NCBI GenBank assembly: GCA_023053545.1
Contig: JAKZAN010000004.1
Coordinates: 7,688,001 to 7,752,000, forward strand
Length of the DNA stretch: 64,000 nt
Direction of reading: 5' to 3'
From: Lepidurus packardi
Taxonomy: Eukaryota > Arthropoda > Branchiopoda > Notostraca > Triopsidae
Both the position numbers and the translations under genes were made by a program. Under the pieces are notes generated by a model, which ran no database searches, was not told the origin of the DNA, and saw only the letters and a program-made list of their open reading frames with translations. Position 1 is the stretch's first letter; every line of letters begins with the position of its first letter. Positions 10,708-22,213 of the stretch are shown one piece after another.

Positions 10708-10901
10708 GTAATTTTAAAAACAAGTCCAAGCTTCCTTCATCTAAAATATTTAAACTAAACCATAGTCCCTCCATTAGTGTAACTAGTAATACTAATGGAA
10801 TTTAATACGTTTTAGGCCTTTATATCTAAAACTTTAAGAATTAAGGAGCTCATTTGCCATTGCCATTGCTAATGTTTTTCTCTCTTTTATTTATGTTACA
10901 G

Positions 10902-11135
10902 GTGTTTTTGTTCTCGTGCGTGGACCCTTTTCGAGTGTGGTTCTACACACAACCTGTGTCAGTTAGTTTGAAGGAAGCTTTTACCCCCAAGATGGCAAAC
11001 TACGGAAATGATGAGTTTTACTATTCAAACCCGAATGCTGGTGCCGGCCCTGGCTTTACATGGACCGACAATGCTGCTGGTGGCGTTACTTACGATATGG
11101 ATGCCACTTTTGGTCAAGAACAGTATGCTATTCAT
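10902..11135 (+). CDS. YIPF5: YIPF5 exon 2 (5' UTR plus residues 1-48)
   Basis: The acceptor TTATGTTACAG ends at 10901. The first 90 bases are untranslated and contain no ATG; coding starts at 10992. It encodes MANYGNDEFYYSNPNAGAG to EQYAIH. The nonstandard donor GTTAAA is the weakest point of the model. Confidence 0.8.
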
Positions 11136-11436
11136 GTTAAAACTGGCATACATTTATACCCTAATTTTCTTTGTATTATATAGGCACTTCCAGTCGTTTG
11201 ATTATACCAAAAGTGGCATGCAAGATCCGGGTTATCCTGTACCCCAGCAAGCAGCTTATGCCGAAGCTTATTATGCTCCCAGTGCCCATCCTTATCAAGG
11301 ACAATTACTCACTCCTAAACCCAGTGATCTATATTCAGGTCCTGGAGTAGCTGCTTCTTCCACTGACGCGGATTTTGAAGAAGAGCCACCCCTTTTGGAA
11401 GAACTTGGGATCAATCCGGACCACATCCTCCAAAAG
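10992..11436 (+). CDS. YIPF5: YIPF5/Yip1 ER-Golgi membrane protein, N-terminal cytosolic part only
   Basis: Yip1-domain proteins are five-pass membrane proteins of the ER and early Golgi that act in COPII vesicle formation with Rab-binding partners. Two coding exons are visible: 10992-11135 (48 codons) and 11194-11436 (81 codons), both phase 0. The start ATG has a strong context (CCAAGATGG). The protein begins MANYGNDEFYYSNPN, is rich in Tyr, Gln, Pro and Gly like the family N-terminus, and ends EEEPPLLEELGINPDHILQK, nearly identical to human YIPF5 (EDEPPLLEELGINFDHI). It then meets a perfect donor (AAG|GTAAGTG). The roughly 130 residues of membrane domain that should follow were not found on the plus strand downstream. 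The first intron in the CDS has the weak donor CAT|GTTAAA and acceptor TTCCAG, chosen because it is the only phase-compatible pair I found. Confidence 0.9.
11194..11436 (+). CDS. YIPF5: YIPF5 exon 3 (residues 49-129)
   Basis: 243 nt, phase 0/0, from SFDYTKSGMQDPGYP through SGPGVAASSTDADFEEEPPL to HILQK. A branch-point-like CTAAT and a pyrimidine-rich tract precede the acceptor. An alternative acceptor ten bases upstream (TATATAG) would break the frame with the available donor. Confidence 0.9.
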
Positions 11437-12837
11437 GTAAGTGAGCTTTTACATTGTGCTTTTTTTTTCAAGTTCTGCGTTCCCTGTCAGTCCATTTCCA
11501 GGTATTGTTTTAGTCATGAAACCCGTAAGGATTTACGCCGAACAAGCTCAACCTAAACACACCAGCTTTGGATGCTCTCCACATGGGACTAAATTCCTAG
11601 TATTCTGTTTATTACTGCATATGAGACAGCGTAATCTCAGTTACACTATTTTTGAGTTTTTTTCATAACAGATAGTGGAAATTTCGTTAAAACTTTTGCG
11701 TTGGGGTTTTCCCTAACTAGGAACTGAAAATACCTCTATTATCAGCCTTGTCTTGTTTTAATTTGCGTCAGTACGATTACTGTCCTTCGGAAACATATTT
11801 ATGTGGGAAATAGTTGGGCAATTTACAGTGGCAGCTTAGACGGGTTTGTGTCCCTGTAAGGTCGCTCGTAGGTGTGGTCTATGGTGTGTAATAAGTAAAG
11901 GTCTTGGTTGTTGATGAGGTAGTTAAGGGACGCGAGGTGCCATGCCGACAAGCTGTAACTTGACTGAAAAGACATTTGTCGAGCTGGAGCAAAAGGGCAT
12001 TTGTCTCGTAAAAACTGTGACTAATGCTTCATTGAGGCAGCATCGCATTAGTGCATGTTGGGAGGGCCCAACAGTTTCTTGGCCATGTTGGCTTTCAGCT
12101 GGCTGCTTCGCTTGCTTTTGGTCTCTGTTAAGTAAACAAAACCCCGTATCGGGGTTTAGGCAGATTTGTCTCCTTTCCAGCCATTCGGATCGTTTCCAGC
12201 GTCAAGCATTTGAAATGCGCCAGAGACTTTGGGGTACTGTTAAAGCTATAAAGGGCGTTGCCAAAGGAAAACAAATCTCAGAGAAAAGGAGAGAGAGAGA
12301 AATCAATGTAGTGTAACGAAATACTGACACGGTAATAAACGTTAGCTGATAGCTATGACGGGCGTTTCTCAAATGCCAGAATGTCAAATGCCTTTGTTTT
12401 TCATTGCGCGAGTCCTATGTAAAGTTTGTCCGGATAATAGTAAAAAAAAATGGTCACAAAAGAAACACTGAAAGGATCGATCGGCGGAAATAAGTCATTA
12501 AAAATATCCAGGATTACCATATCACAGCACAGAGACTTTTAAAGATCTTCTCTACCCAAAGTCTTTCTATAGTTCTAAGTCTTTCCATACCCCAAACAAA
12601 ATCTGAGATCTGTTTATTGTCCTTTTAAGTTTGGTTTCCTTTTCACGTGTTTCCTCGTGGTACTTCCCGTCCAAGACTGGTGACTCTTAAAGGGCAATAG
12701 CAACTAAACCAACAATTGTGTCTTTGAAAATAGAACAAACAATCTAGTTTCTAGTGTTATTATTCTTCCAGTCATGCGCCAGGTAGTAATTAAGATACTA
12801 ACTAAAGAAGTGTGAAGAGATAGGATCACGTAGCTTT
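11437..12837. other. Noncoding: presumed large YIPF5 intron, first part
   Basis: It begins with the YIPF5 donor GTAAGTGAGC. Open frames such as 11942-12316 have no recognisable domain and no family match. A short hairpin (AAACCCCG/CGGGGTTT, 12139-12157) is within chance expectation. No YIPF5 membrane exon was seen. Confidence 0.5.
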
Positions 12838-13058
12838 CTGACATCACAGACGTGTTAGTATCCGTGGTACCCGAGAGCTTTGTTTACTGGTTCAGGCACG
12901 GAGGTAAACAATAACCATGAAAGCAAGCGTCATAAACACGCTGTACCACGTTCGGGACGTCATAACCAGAACTTCGCATGCCCATAACTCGTGAACGTCT
13001 GCTCACAAAAATTTTAAGTATTTGGGTTGTTTTTAGAATAATATAAACTAACAGAATC
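12838..13058. repeat. Dispersed repeat family R1, copy A
   Basis: Shares with copies at 35.6 and 41.2 kb an ordered series of blocks: GACGTG, CGTGGTA or CCACGGTA, TAACCATG(A), AAGCAAGCG..C..AAACAC, ACGTC, CATAACTCGTGAA, then an A-rich tract and TTTAGAATAA. Blocks keep their order and approximate spacing, so the copies are homologous though diverged. No ORF and no clear terminal repeats are visible; a SINE or MITE fragment is possible. Confidence 0.7.
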
Positions 13059-16000
13059 CAGTAAAATATTCATACGTGATTTTAGTGGCTCGTCAGTTCT
13101 GACAATACAGGTTTGTTCTGGTCTTTTGAAGGAAGGTGTGGTTTAGTTTTCAAACACAGTCGACAATTGAAGGTATTTGAAGAGTCGAAGTTGCTTTGAA
13201 AGTTTAAAGAAGGATCTGCGATGTTTCCAAACAAAAACTTCCTGAAAAAGAAACTTAACTCAAATTGCTTTTTCGCCCTTTCCCGTTCTTTTATTTCGCT
13301 CTTATTAAACATGACGAAAGTGGAATTGGTAAAAATAAGTGGATGTAGGTGTTAAAAAAAACGAGAAAATTACCTCTGGCCCAGAGAAAATCCGAGGCTA
13401 ATCACCTTTTCTAAAAAAAAAAAATGAGGTGGAATTGAAATTGTTGTTTAAGGAAACAACGCGAAAACATACACATAGTAATGAGTCTAAAGACGCAGTC
13501 TGTTTTAAGCGACTTGAGTAGATTTCCTGCAGATTATAGTAACTTTGAATCTCTTCCATCGCAAGACAAGGAGATTTCAGTTTCGGAGGCAACATTCGGC
13601 AAATAAAAAACAAAACTGCTTTGGAACAGTGACTAACTTGGCTAAAATTGTGCTGGTGAAACAATCTAGGCGGAAGTAATGAATAAATTGTTGTCAGACA
13701 AGCTTGGCGTTTAGCTAAAAGTAGCTTTCTCGTTTTGGCCTAGCGTTTGTATGGGCTAAAATTTTAATTTTCATTACGCTCGAGCAGCTTATTGTTTTTT
13801 AATAAACGTTTGCTTTTTATAAGTCCTCTGAAATTTCAGTCTGCAGCTGTGCAGAACTTAAAAATTAAAGGAATACAATTTAAATCAAGTGTTGAGTAAG
13901 AAAATGAACTATTAATTTAATATTCGTTTACTTTGAGAAAGTCTGCAAGAGCTCTAAGCCTCTCTCCCCCACTTTAATAAAGTAACTTTACTTGCCTTTG
14001 TTAGTTTTCTTACCTTGTAGAAAAGCTCTTTTAAGATCAAAAGTCGTTTCGTACTAAAACTTTTCAGGATATTGGTTTGGATTCCGTCTTGCTGATCCTA
14101 AACGATCCGAAGGACCTATTAAGCATTATTCGCTTCTCTCAAAGTATCAATTTCTTGGACAAATTGTTTAGCAAGCTGTGGTTTTTAGTCAGAAATGCGG
14201 TTTTGTCGACTGTGTGGAGATTTTAGACTCGTAGGCTCTATTTTCTAACAATAAATAATCCTCTGGTTTGATACTTTATTTTTGCTGTTACAAGTTATTA
14301 TTATTATGCATTCTACAAATAAAGAAATAATAATAAATATTGCTCTTATTTATTATTAATTAGGTTTTTCTAGACTGTCCGGTATTGTCGTTGATGGACT
14401 TGGAGTTACTAGGGGTTGTTGACGTCTCGAGAGGGTTACTTTTTCCCCCAGCCGATTGTCCATGTCAGTAGTAATTAAGATTTTGGCGCAGTACGTTGAA
14501 GTAAATCCGTAATCCGCTTTTGCCATCAAAGCAGTTTTTTTTTTTTTATTTTTATTTTTTTTATTTTTTTACGTGTAGAAACGGGAGGAAAGTCCAAGGG
14601 ACATGGTTGTGGTAGCAGATAAGCGTCCGTTCTGCCTTGTCCCTACCCGTCTATACTTCCAACGCTATAGAAAAGGCGGGAAGACGCTTTCAGCTTCGTA
14701 GACACGAAATTGCAGCTGACGAACCAACTTAACAAAAGACCTGTCCATCTCCGGATACTTTGCCTTAGTGTCTCTATTTTTGTTCTTGCCCAATCCAAAA
14801 GCTTTTCATTGAAGAGCCTCATTTTTTAACAACAGCCAAGACAAGTATACTCTTTTAGAAGATGGCGAAAGAGTGCAAGTAGACGATACAGAAGCTATAG
14901 CAACTCTTGAAGGCTAAATACTCAAGTGTTTCTGTCTGTTAGAAGAAAGAAGTTAGGAATAAAAAGGTAGAGGGGTACAAAAAATGTATTGGATCAGCTC
15001 ATCCTTTGAACTAATCCTCGCAAACTTGTCTCTGTCAGCAACAAGCGAACCCTTGACGCTTTTTTCTCTTTCGATTGCTTCTACCTTGACAAGGCATGAT
15101 TGCTTACTTTGTAATATTACATCTGCCGCGGATCTTCGTCCAGGCCATAAATGTTTGCACTCGGTTCCTTTTAATTTTGTATTCTTAAATACGGAAGTGA
15201 AAACATAATAACAAAACAAAAAGCTAGTGAAATACTAACAAAAGAAGCTGAAGAATAGTAAGCGACTTAGAAGCTGTATAATAGAAGTTGCATAACCTTG
15301 CTACGACTTGTTGCAAGGATTTGGTACTTTTAAGCCTCTTGTTCTCGTTAGTTTAGTCTTGAAAATAGAAATGGAACCGTCTTTAAATTGTTCGGTTTAC
15401 TGTTACTGCTTTTTGTCGTTTTACTGTTCGTTTTCTAGTTTATATGATTACCAAGAGTTTTGTCGGTCTTGTATTTTTATCTTGTGTATAATTCGCTTCA
15501 GATTGTTGGTACAGTTACGTGAGGTAAGAGAAGCTATTGCATTTTGATCCTTCGTAGATCTTCAAACCTTCTCCCCGCCCCCGTAACCTCAACTTCTTAA
15601 TACTAAAAGGCAAATTATACTGTAATTATCCCAGAAACGTCTGATAAGCTGTGTAGCTTTACTTTTCTTTTCAGAGCATATATAAGTTGTGGAAATTCTT
15701 CCAAGGAAGTTTGCACGCATATCCGAGTCCAGTTTCTTCAATGAACTGCAGTAATTAGGAAAGCGTGCGAGATTTTTGGAGCGAGAAGATCTCGTGGATT
15801 CATCCTGTTGGGAAGTTTTTTTCTCCTTTTTGCTTTCTAGTTGCCTTGCTTCGTGTGTTTTATACACTTTTTTTAAAGGGGGTTGCAGGGGCACCATTTC
15901 CAATTTCGCTGGCTTTTCTTTTATGTTTTAGAGCTAGGGAATGTGTCTCGAGAGCCGGTTATTTGCATAGGATGAGCTTGCGAATATTGCCCTCTGGGGC

Positions 16001-17554
16001 CTTTTCGTTTTGTGACATGCTTTCTTTGCGCTCCCGCTTATTTAGCTGACATTTGGGGGAGCCGAGCCTGGATTTCTTTTTTTGTAAACTTAAGGGAAGA
16101 TTTTGCCGATTTTACAAATGCAGGAATGCTGCAAGGCATTGAAAGGAAGGGCAGGGAAGGGGGTTGAAACGTACTTCCCCAAAAATCCCTTTTCGGAGGA
16201 AAAATTGGCCGACCATGAAATTAACGTTGCCTAGGGTAACATCAATCTGTAGAGTTTTTGATGAATTGTTTGGCTTTTCCCCGTTCGCGCTTATCCACCT
16301 TTGCATAAAAAGCTTATCTTTCATGTAAATTTGAAACTTTTTTTCTTTCATCCACTCCCGTCACCCCAGAATCCGAATGAACTAAGAGCAACCCAATCTG
16401 AACGAATTGTCATAGCAACCGAATGCATCCTTAGTGACGCATCATTAAAATAGGATTTTTTCGCTTTTTTGGGGGTTGGGGCATTAGGCCTGCCCCTCTG
16501 GGCAATGTGGGACTCTTTACCCATATTTGCCGACTGTCAAATGTATGAATGCGATCTTTCTGTTATTCACGGGGAAAAGAAGATTAATGATCACGTTCTT
16601 ACATGGTCTTGTTATAGACATGCGGTCAAACCAATATATCGTGTGTTTTTCCATATTTTTTCATGTATTTTTATAGCTTATTGGGTAAGGAAGGGAAGTA
16701 GCGAGTTTCTGTGTTGATATTAAGGAATATAAAGGTAACCATTTTTTAAATTTGTGTTTATCTATTTTTAAGGATTGACCGAGTAAAGGAATTGGAAGGG
16801 GCGTGATCTAAGGCGGAAAAGCAAGGAGATCGTTCACCACTCGCACCCGTTGGGTCATTGAAACTCGTTGCGAGTATAATCACACGGAGCTGGGGTGTTA
16901 TATGGCCCCTGTCTATATAGAGTTGCATATTACATTTTATGGAAAGGCAAAGGTGTACAGCACGCTCTTTTGTATCGCTTTTTGCTTCCCGGCGAAAGAT
17001 AAGAAACGTTGGCACTAGAATGTGGTCTTGTTGGGGGAGGGGGAGAGAAAGGGTGGGACCAATAGTCTGAGCTTGTCAAATTGGCTATAAATGTCACCAA
17101 GAGGCGGTATTGTTGAGCTATAAGAAGCCAACAGGGGCACACAACTTTGGACCTTAAGAAAAGGGTGCAACATGGGATAAACGATGTAATAATTAAGGTT
17201 AACCCGTATGCGTGACCTGAGTTAAATTGAAATATTGGGCGCTTTAGCCTGTGTAGGTTTAAAATCTAATTTGGAAAAGATGATTTTTTTTGCATGTTTG
17301 GTTGCAGTTGTGGGCGTGAAACCCACTGCAAGTTTTGATTAGGATTACATTTTGGTGGGGTAGTGTACGAGTACCCTTTGAACTTCCCGGACCATCCTTG
17401 ACTCGTTTGTATTTATGTGTAGGTTATTTTTGGACGTTTTAGATGTCGCGGTAAATACTGATTATAAATAATTATAGAACGTATTTGAACTAGCAGAAGT
17501 TATAAATAGGGTAACATTTTGGGGTTGCCTTATTGATACAATTTGGGAATTTTG
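13059..17554. other. Noncoding, AT-rich
   Basis: No conserved coding sequence. Contains A/T-rich runs (for example TTATTATTAT against ATAATAATAA near 14296-14335, and a long T-rich tract at 14533-14571). Open frames at 13398-13664, 15308-15547 and 15589-15903 lack domains and look like chance. Confidence 0.5.
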
Positions 17555-17569
17555 TCTCTCTCTCTCTCT

Positions 17570-17642
<73 letters not shown>

Positions 17643-17656
17643 TATCTCTCTCTCTT
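17555..17656. repeat. CT/GA microsatellite, about 100 bp
   Basis: Imperfect (CT)n with a few CCCT interruptions and one TCTATC. It is the longest simple repeat in the window. Long CT tracts of this kind can act as GAGA-factor sites in insects, but nothing links this one to a gene. Confidence 0.95.
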
Positions 17657-20600
17657 CGTTCTTCTTCAGTCTCCTTCCTAGTGTTTAGAGAAAACCTTTT
17701 AGCGGTGTAGATTGTGACTTATGAGTGGTTCTTACTGCGTAGAAAAGGAAGGGGATATGGGGATAACAATAACAAGCGTGGGACGGAGGACACTTGCTCT
17801 ACAGGGACCAACAGCCCAACAGTCGATGACGGCAAAGTTATTATTTTTATGTTTTATCTATAATCCGGAGTTTATGTTTGGTTACCTCTAAAACCTGTGT
17901 TTTGGGGGGTAAGAAACCGAAAGAAGATTAGTGTTTTAAATTGAAAACTTTACAATCGATTTCACTAGGATATTTCTTAGTATTTCTGCGGAGAGTACTG
18001 CAAGCAGATGGTTGTATGGTTTAGTGTGTATCTGTGTTTGTGTGTATGCATATAAGAGGCTAGCTTCATTATCATTAGGGAGTAATCAGTCCCCGAGCTA
18101 TTCGGCCTTTTCAGCTTCCGTGATTTCTTCCATTTCTCTTAGTTCCCTGCAAGATTGGGTGTTTTGGGTCATTTTCTCGACTGATATCCCCAGCTATCAG
18201 AAAGGGTTTCCTTTTTTTTACCACCGGGTTGAAGATGAGAAATGTTTAGGAAGACAACCATTTCCTTTCTGTTCTTCTTTGTGTGGCCTAAAAGCCTGAC
18301 TGGATGCAGCTTCGGTTATCATTTATTATTCCGCCTTCCTTCCCTCGTGACTTTCTATGTACAACAGGAGGTGAAAAGTGCACAGTTCACGAATAACCCT
18401 CAGGAAATACCAACACAAATATGCAGTAATTTGCCATAAGTTAATGCTAATAATAATAACATTAACAAACAGTATTCACATTTTAATCCAATACTAATTC
18501 CAAGTCTAATGGTAATACTAAGTCTAGAAAAGTCTAGAAAGTACTGATATTACTATTAATAGAAGTAATGTTAATCTTTAAAACAAATTAACTATTTTTT
18601 CAAAATCTTTTAAAGGATTCAATGCAACATTATCGTTCTGCACATGGCCTAGTTGGATCTTAACAAGTTCCTAGAGGATTTCAAGAATCTCTTAAGAAAA
18701 TGGATGTAAAGAATCCCACGTAAAGGATTTTTCAGGAGTTTCCCAGCAAAATTAAGAGAAACTCCTTTTTTATAGAAAATTGTACCCATGGGGTGTTCAG
18801 GCTAGATAAATTACTGCACAAACTGACACCAAGATCATTTATGCAAAGAATTTTTTGTCCGTTAATAGAAAAGCTTCTCAAATTACCCCGATTTTTAAAA
18901 CTCCTTTTACTTGCAGGACTCCTTTTACAGTTGATTGTACTTCAGGATGTGTACCTTGAGTTCTTCCTAAAATATGATCTTAAAAGATTAAATTTGTTTG
19001 TAACAAGGGTAAAACAGCAATATAAGCTTTCTTGAGTGACACGGACGGCTGTCCGCTGCCCTATTGGTTTCAACCTGTCGTTCAGAAATCTCGTTAAAAT
19101 CTCGTCTTCTTATACTGGACTTGCGATATCTTCAAATGGGACTAACTTTCCTTGGGCTTTTTTCCGTAAGTTTTTCCGTTTTGACGTAGAACGTATCGCT
19201 ACCGACCAGCTATTGTTCGCGATATCTCAATTCGGAGAGGGAAAAAAAACACATAATAAAAAGAGGAAAATCGAAGAAAGAAGAAGAAACTGACTCCAGC
19301 AGCTAAAGAGAGGGAAAATACAGAAAATCTATTTGTCTGGGCTCTTTATTTCCAACGTTTCTCTCATGCGATATGTATATGAGGTGGTTATTAGAGGTTA
19401 AAGCATATCACATGCTTCCAAGTCGTAATACATATAATACGACTCGTTTGACAGCAGGCCATAGATTGGCCGGATTATTGTAAAAGCAAATAATGGGGAT
19501 AAAATGTTTTTTTTCGGTGACAGTTCTCGTTCTCGCTGCGAAATTGGCTAGCTAACCTGCAGTTGACGACAAAAGTCATTCACCAACACCTTCTTATCCC
19601 ATTCACCCCCAAAAGCGAACTCTACAACCTGTTTTTCCCGTACTTTAGAAACGCGGAGCGTTTTCGCTCCTGGTCCGAAAGGAAATGTCGTTTTCCCTAA
19701 CGTTTCCTCTGTACCTCCGGAACGGTAGGGAGGAAATTCCCAAGACGAGACCCGCACGGCTTATTAGCCCTTAAACCTAATTTTGCTCTCTGCTGAATGC
19801 AGGCTTTTCTAGTACCTTGGCGATTTTCCCTTGGCTGCTCTCTGTGTTGCAGTTCCGCACGAGAGAAATACCATAAATTTAAATTTTCACTCGCCGAGGC
19901 AGAGCCCCATTCACATATACACTTGCTATGACACTGGGCCAGGGAATTGAACATGTCAGCAGTTCATTGTTGGACAGTAGGTAACAGTATTACCCAACGG
20001 AACGGAATGGAAGAGTTTTGGGGTCTGAAGGTATAGCTATTTCTTTACCGAGGATCCAGTTTTGCCGATAATCCATAGACAGAGAAAGAGAGAGAATCTT
20101 TGATTCCGCGTCAACCTTCATGCATATCGGCTCGGAAAATCGAGAATCAATCATGTAACCCTGCAGGATCCCCCCAAAAAATAAAGGTAAAAGAGAAGAA
20201 AAATGAGTATTGTACTAAAAAAGGTGGAAGTAAGGAGCGAAGGTTTTGTCGGATCCAGTGTTGACCATGTCGCCTTTTCAATCATGTGTTGTTTCATGCA
20301 CTATTCGACACAATACAACACAACACGGGGTGGCGTGGCAACAGCTCGGGGTGGTGTACCCGGTGGACCTAGACCCAAAACGATTCTTTTTTTGGGGGGT
20401 GCCTTGGTAGCTAAATAACAATCGATATAGGGAAACATACAAGAGCAAAGCATAGGTGTAGGAAAAGGTTAGCAAAGACGAATCCCCGGGAAAGAGGTGG
20501 GCTAAAGCAAAGGATGTTAGAAGCCACCGTGTATTGCTTTTGCCACTACCATGCCATGTATCACCCCAAGGGACGTGCTCGGGCTCATGGAATGCTCGTG

Positions 20601-21056
20601 CTTGTGCTAGAGAGAGAAACAGAGAGGGAGAGACCAAGGGAAAAGAAGATGCTGGTTAGAATTTACGAGAGGCTTGTTTTAAGCCGTTCCCCTTTCTGTA
20701 GGTCAGGGTCGTGCTTAAGACGTTAGCGACATGATAGATGATGTATACAAGGGGATTTGCTGTATTTGAAAATTACTTTCTGAAACTTTAGTTTTAATTT
20801 TAAAAAATTGCATGATCTTCAAGGCTAAAGGGGAAAATTTCTGACTTCAGAACCTAAGCGTCGTAGTTTCTCATTTAGAGCAGTTGTGTTCAACTGAACA
20901 AGAAAATTGGGTTCCGGAAATCCATTTAAATGGTACTTGGAATGAACGTGAATCTCTTGGGTTCTCTTGGTAGTTGGTACTTCGATGCCTCTAAAAAAGT
21001 AAAATCGTACGGACGACTTTCTATATTTAAGAAGAATTTTTAATTCTTGCTAAAGG
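17657..21056. other. Noncoding
   Basis: No conserved exon. Small features include a direct repeat AAGTCTAGAA twice near 18520 and an imperfect palindrome AGTCGTA...TACGACT near 19420-19445. A GC-richer patch at 20.28-20.60 kb is open on both strands without a recognisable product. Confidence 0.5.
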
Positions 21057-21230
21057 CAGTACGTGCCGCTTATTATGATCGCCGTTATTAGAATCAGCAG
21101 CATTGTATAATCAAATTTTAAAGGACGTGTTTTGATGATCGCTTATTATTATGACTTGTTCTTAGAATAAGCCGCTTAATAGAATCAATATTTACTTGAC
21201 AAAAGTGATCACAATAAGCGGCACCTACTC
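21057..21230. mobile_element. Pogo/Tigger-like MITE, about 174 bp
   Basis: The ends are inverted: GTGCCGCTTATTATGATC on the left and GATCACAATAAGCGGCAC on the right (17 of 18 match as inverted repeats), just inside CAGTA-like termini. TA dinucleotides flank the core. Subterminal TTAGAATCA/AGCCGCTTA motifs recur inside. The left 75 bp closely match the left end of the element at 27.13 kb, which carries a transposase relic, so this is an internally deleted, non-autonomous relative. There is no ORF. Confidence 0.85.
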
Positions 21231-22194
21231 TATATAACGAGAAATTCTTTCTAAACTTCATTCTAAAAATTAATTCTTTATAAAAATTACATTTCCTTTC
21301 TTAGAAAAATTCGTTCTAAAATCTTTAAAAAAAAACAACAAAAGAAATTAATTTTGAAATTTTTGATTCTTTGTTTTACGAAAAAATTCGTGGTTTATAA
21401 GGATATTGAAGAAAGTTCTGGGAATTAAAATTATATTAGAGGAAAATTAAGTGAGTTAAGAAGATGACATTTTAATTGAGCCGGACTTGAGACTAGCGTT
21501 ATTGTGCCTATAAGTATATTTATAGGGGGAGAATGCTGGTTTGTAAGGATTGTCGAGGTTAATTTTCAAAATGCAAGATCAAGTTTTTCAATTAACATTT
21601 TCAATTTAACGAGCTAAAGTAGGTTAAATTAGGCTACATTCACTAACCTCCAAAGAAATTATGTGTCTAGTTCGAAGGAATTTGTAACATAGTTTAATTA
21701 GAATTTTGTAGAATTATATTGTTTCTTGTCTCTTTGTCGTTTTTTTTGTCAGACAAATGGTCATTTAGCGCTGTGGGACAATTGTATAATAATCAATACT
21801 GTCGCTGTCCGATCGATGGCAGTCCTACCTTTACTTTAAAGGTTTTGGAGTTGGTAGATGTTTATAAAGTTTACTTTTGAAGGGCTTTTTGAAGAGCGGC
21901 GAGGAACCTAAAAGCTAGATATTTGCTGATTGCTGGCTTATGATAGTGCCAAGAAGTTTGGTTACAAGGAAAAAACCCATTTAAAGCTGTAATCCTAGGC
22001 TTGAATTGCGTACACTGTATACTCTGTAAAAGCGAAAAGCTCGGTTCCTTTATTTCGGCTCCGAACTACCGAGTGCAAAGTTTCCATTCCACACAACAGC
22101 TTGATCTGTTGTGAAATTGTATAAAGTTATATCACAGGATACAAAGGTACTGCAGATTATATCTCCATGTGTCTACATTTGGGTTCTTTATTTT

Positions 22195-22213
22195 TCTCTC
22201 TCTCTCTCTCTCT
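22195..22213. repeat. Short CT microsatellite
   Basis: About nine CT dinucleotides in a row following TTTTT. Confidence 0.9.

Noticed and set aside
12519..12540. TATCACAGC, the seed of the miR-2/13 family
   Set aside because: The bases after the seed do not match and there is no complementary arm nearby to form a precursor hairpin.
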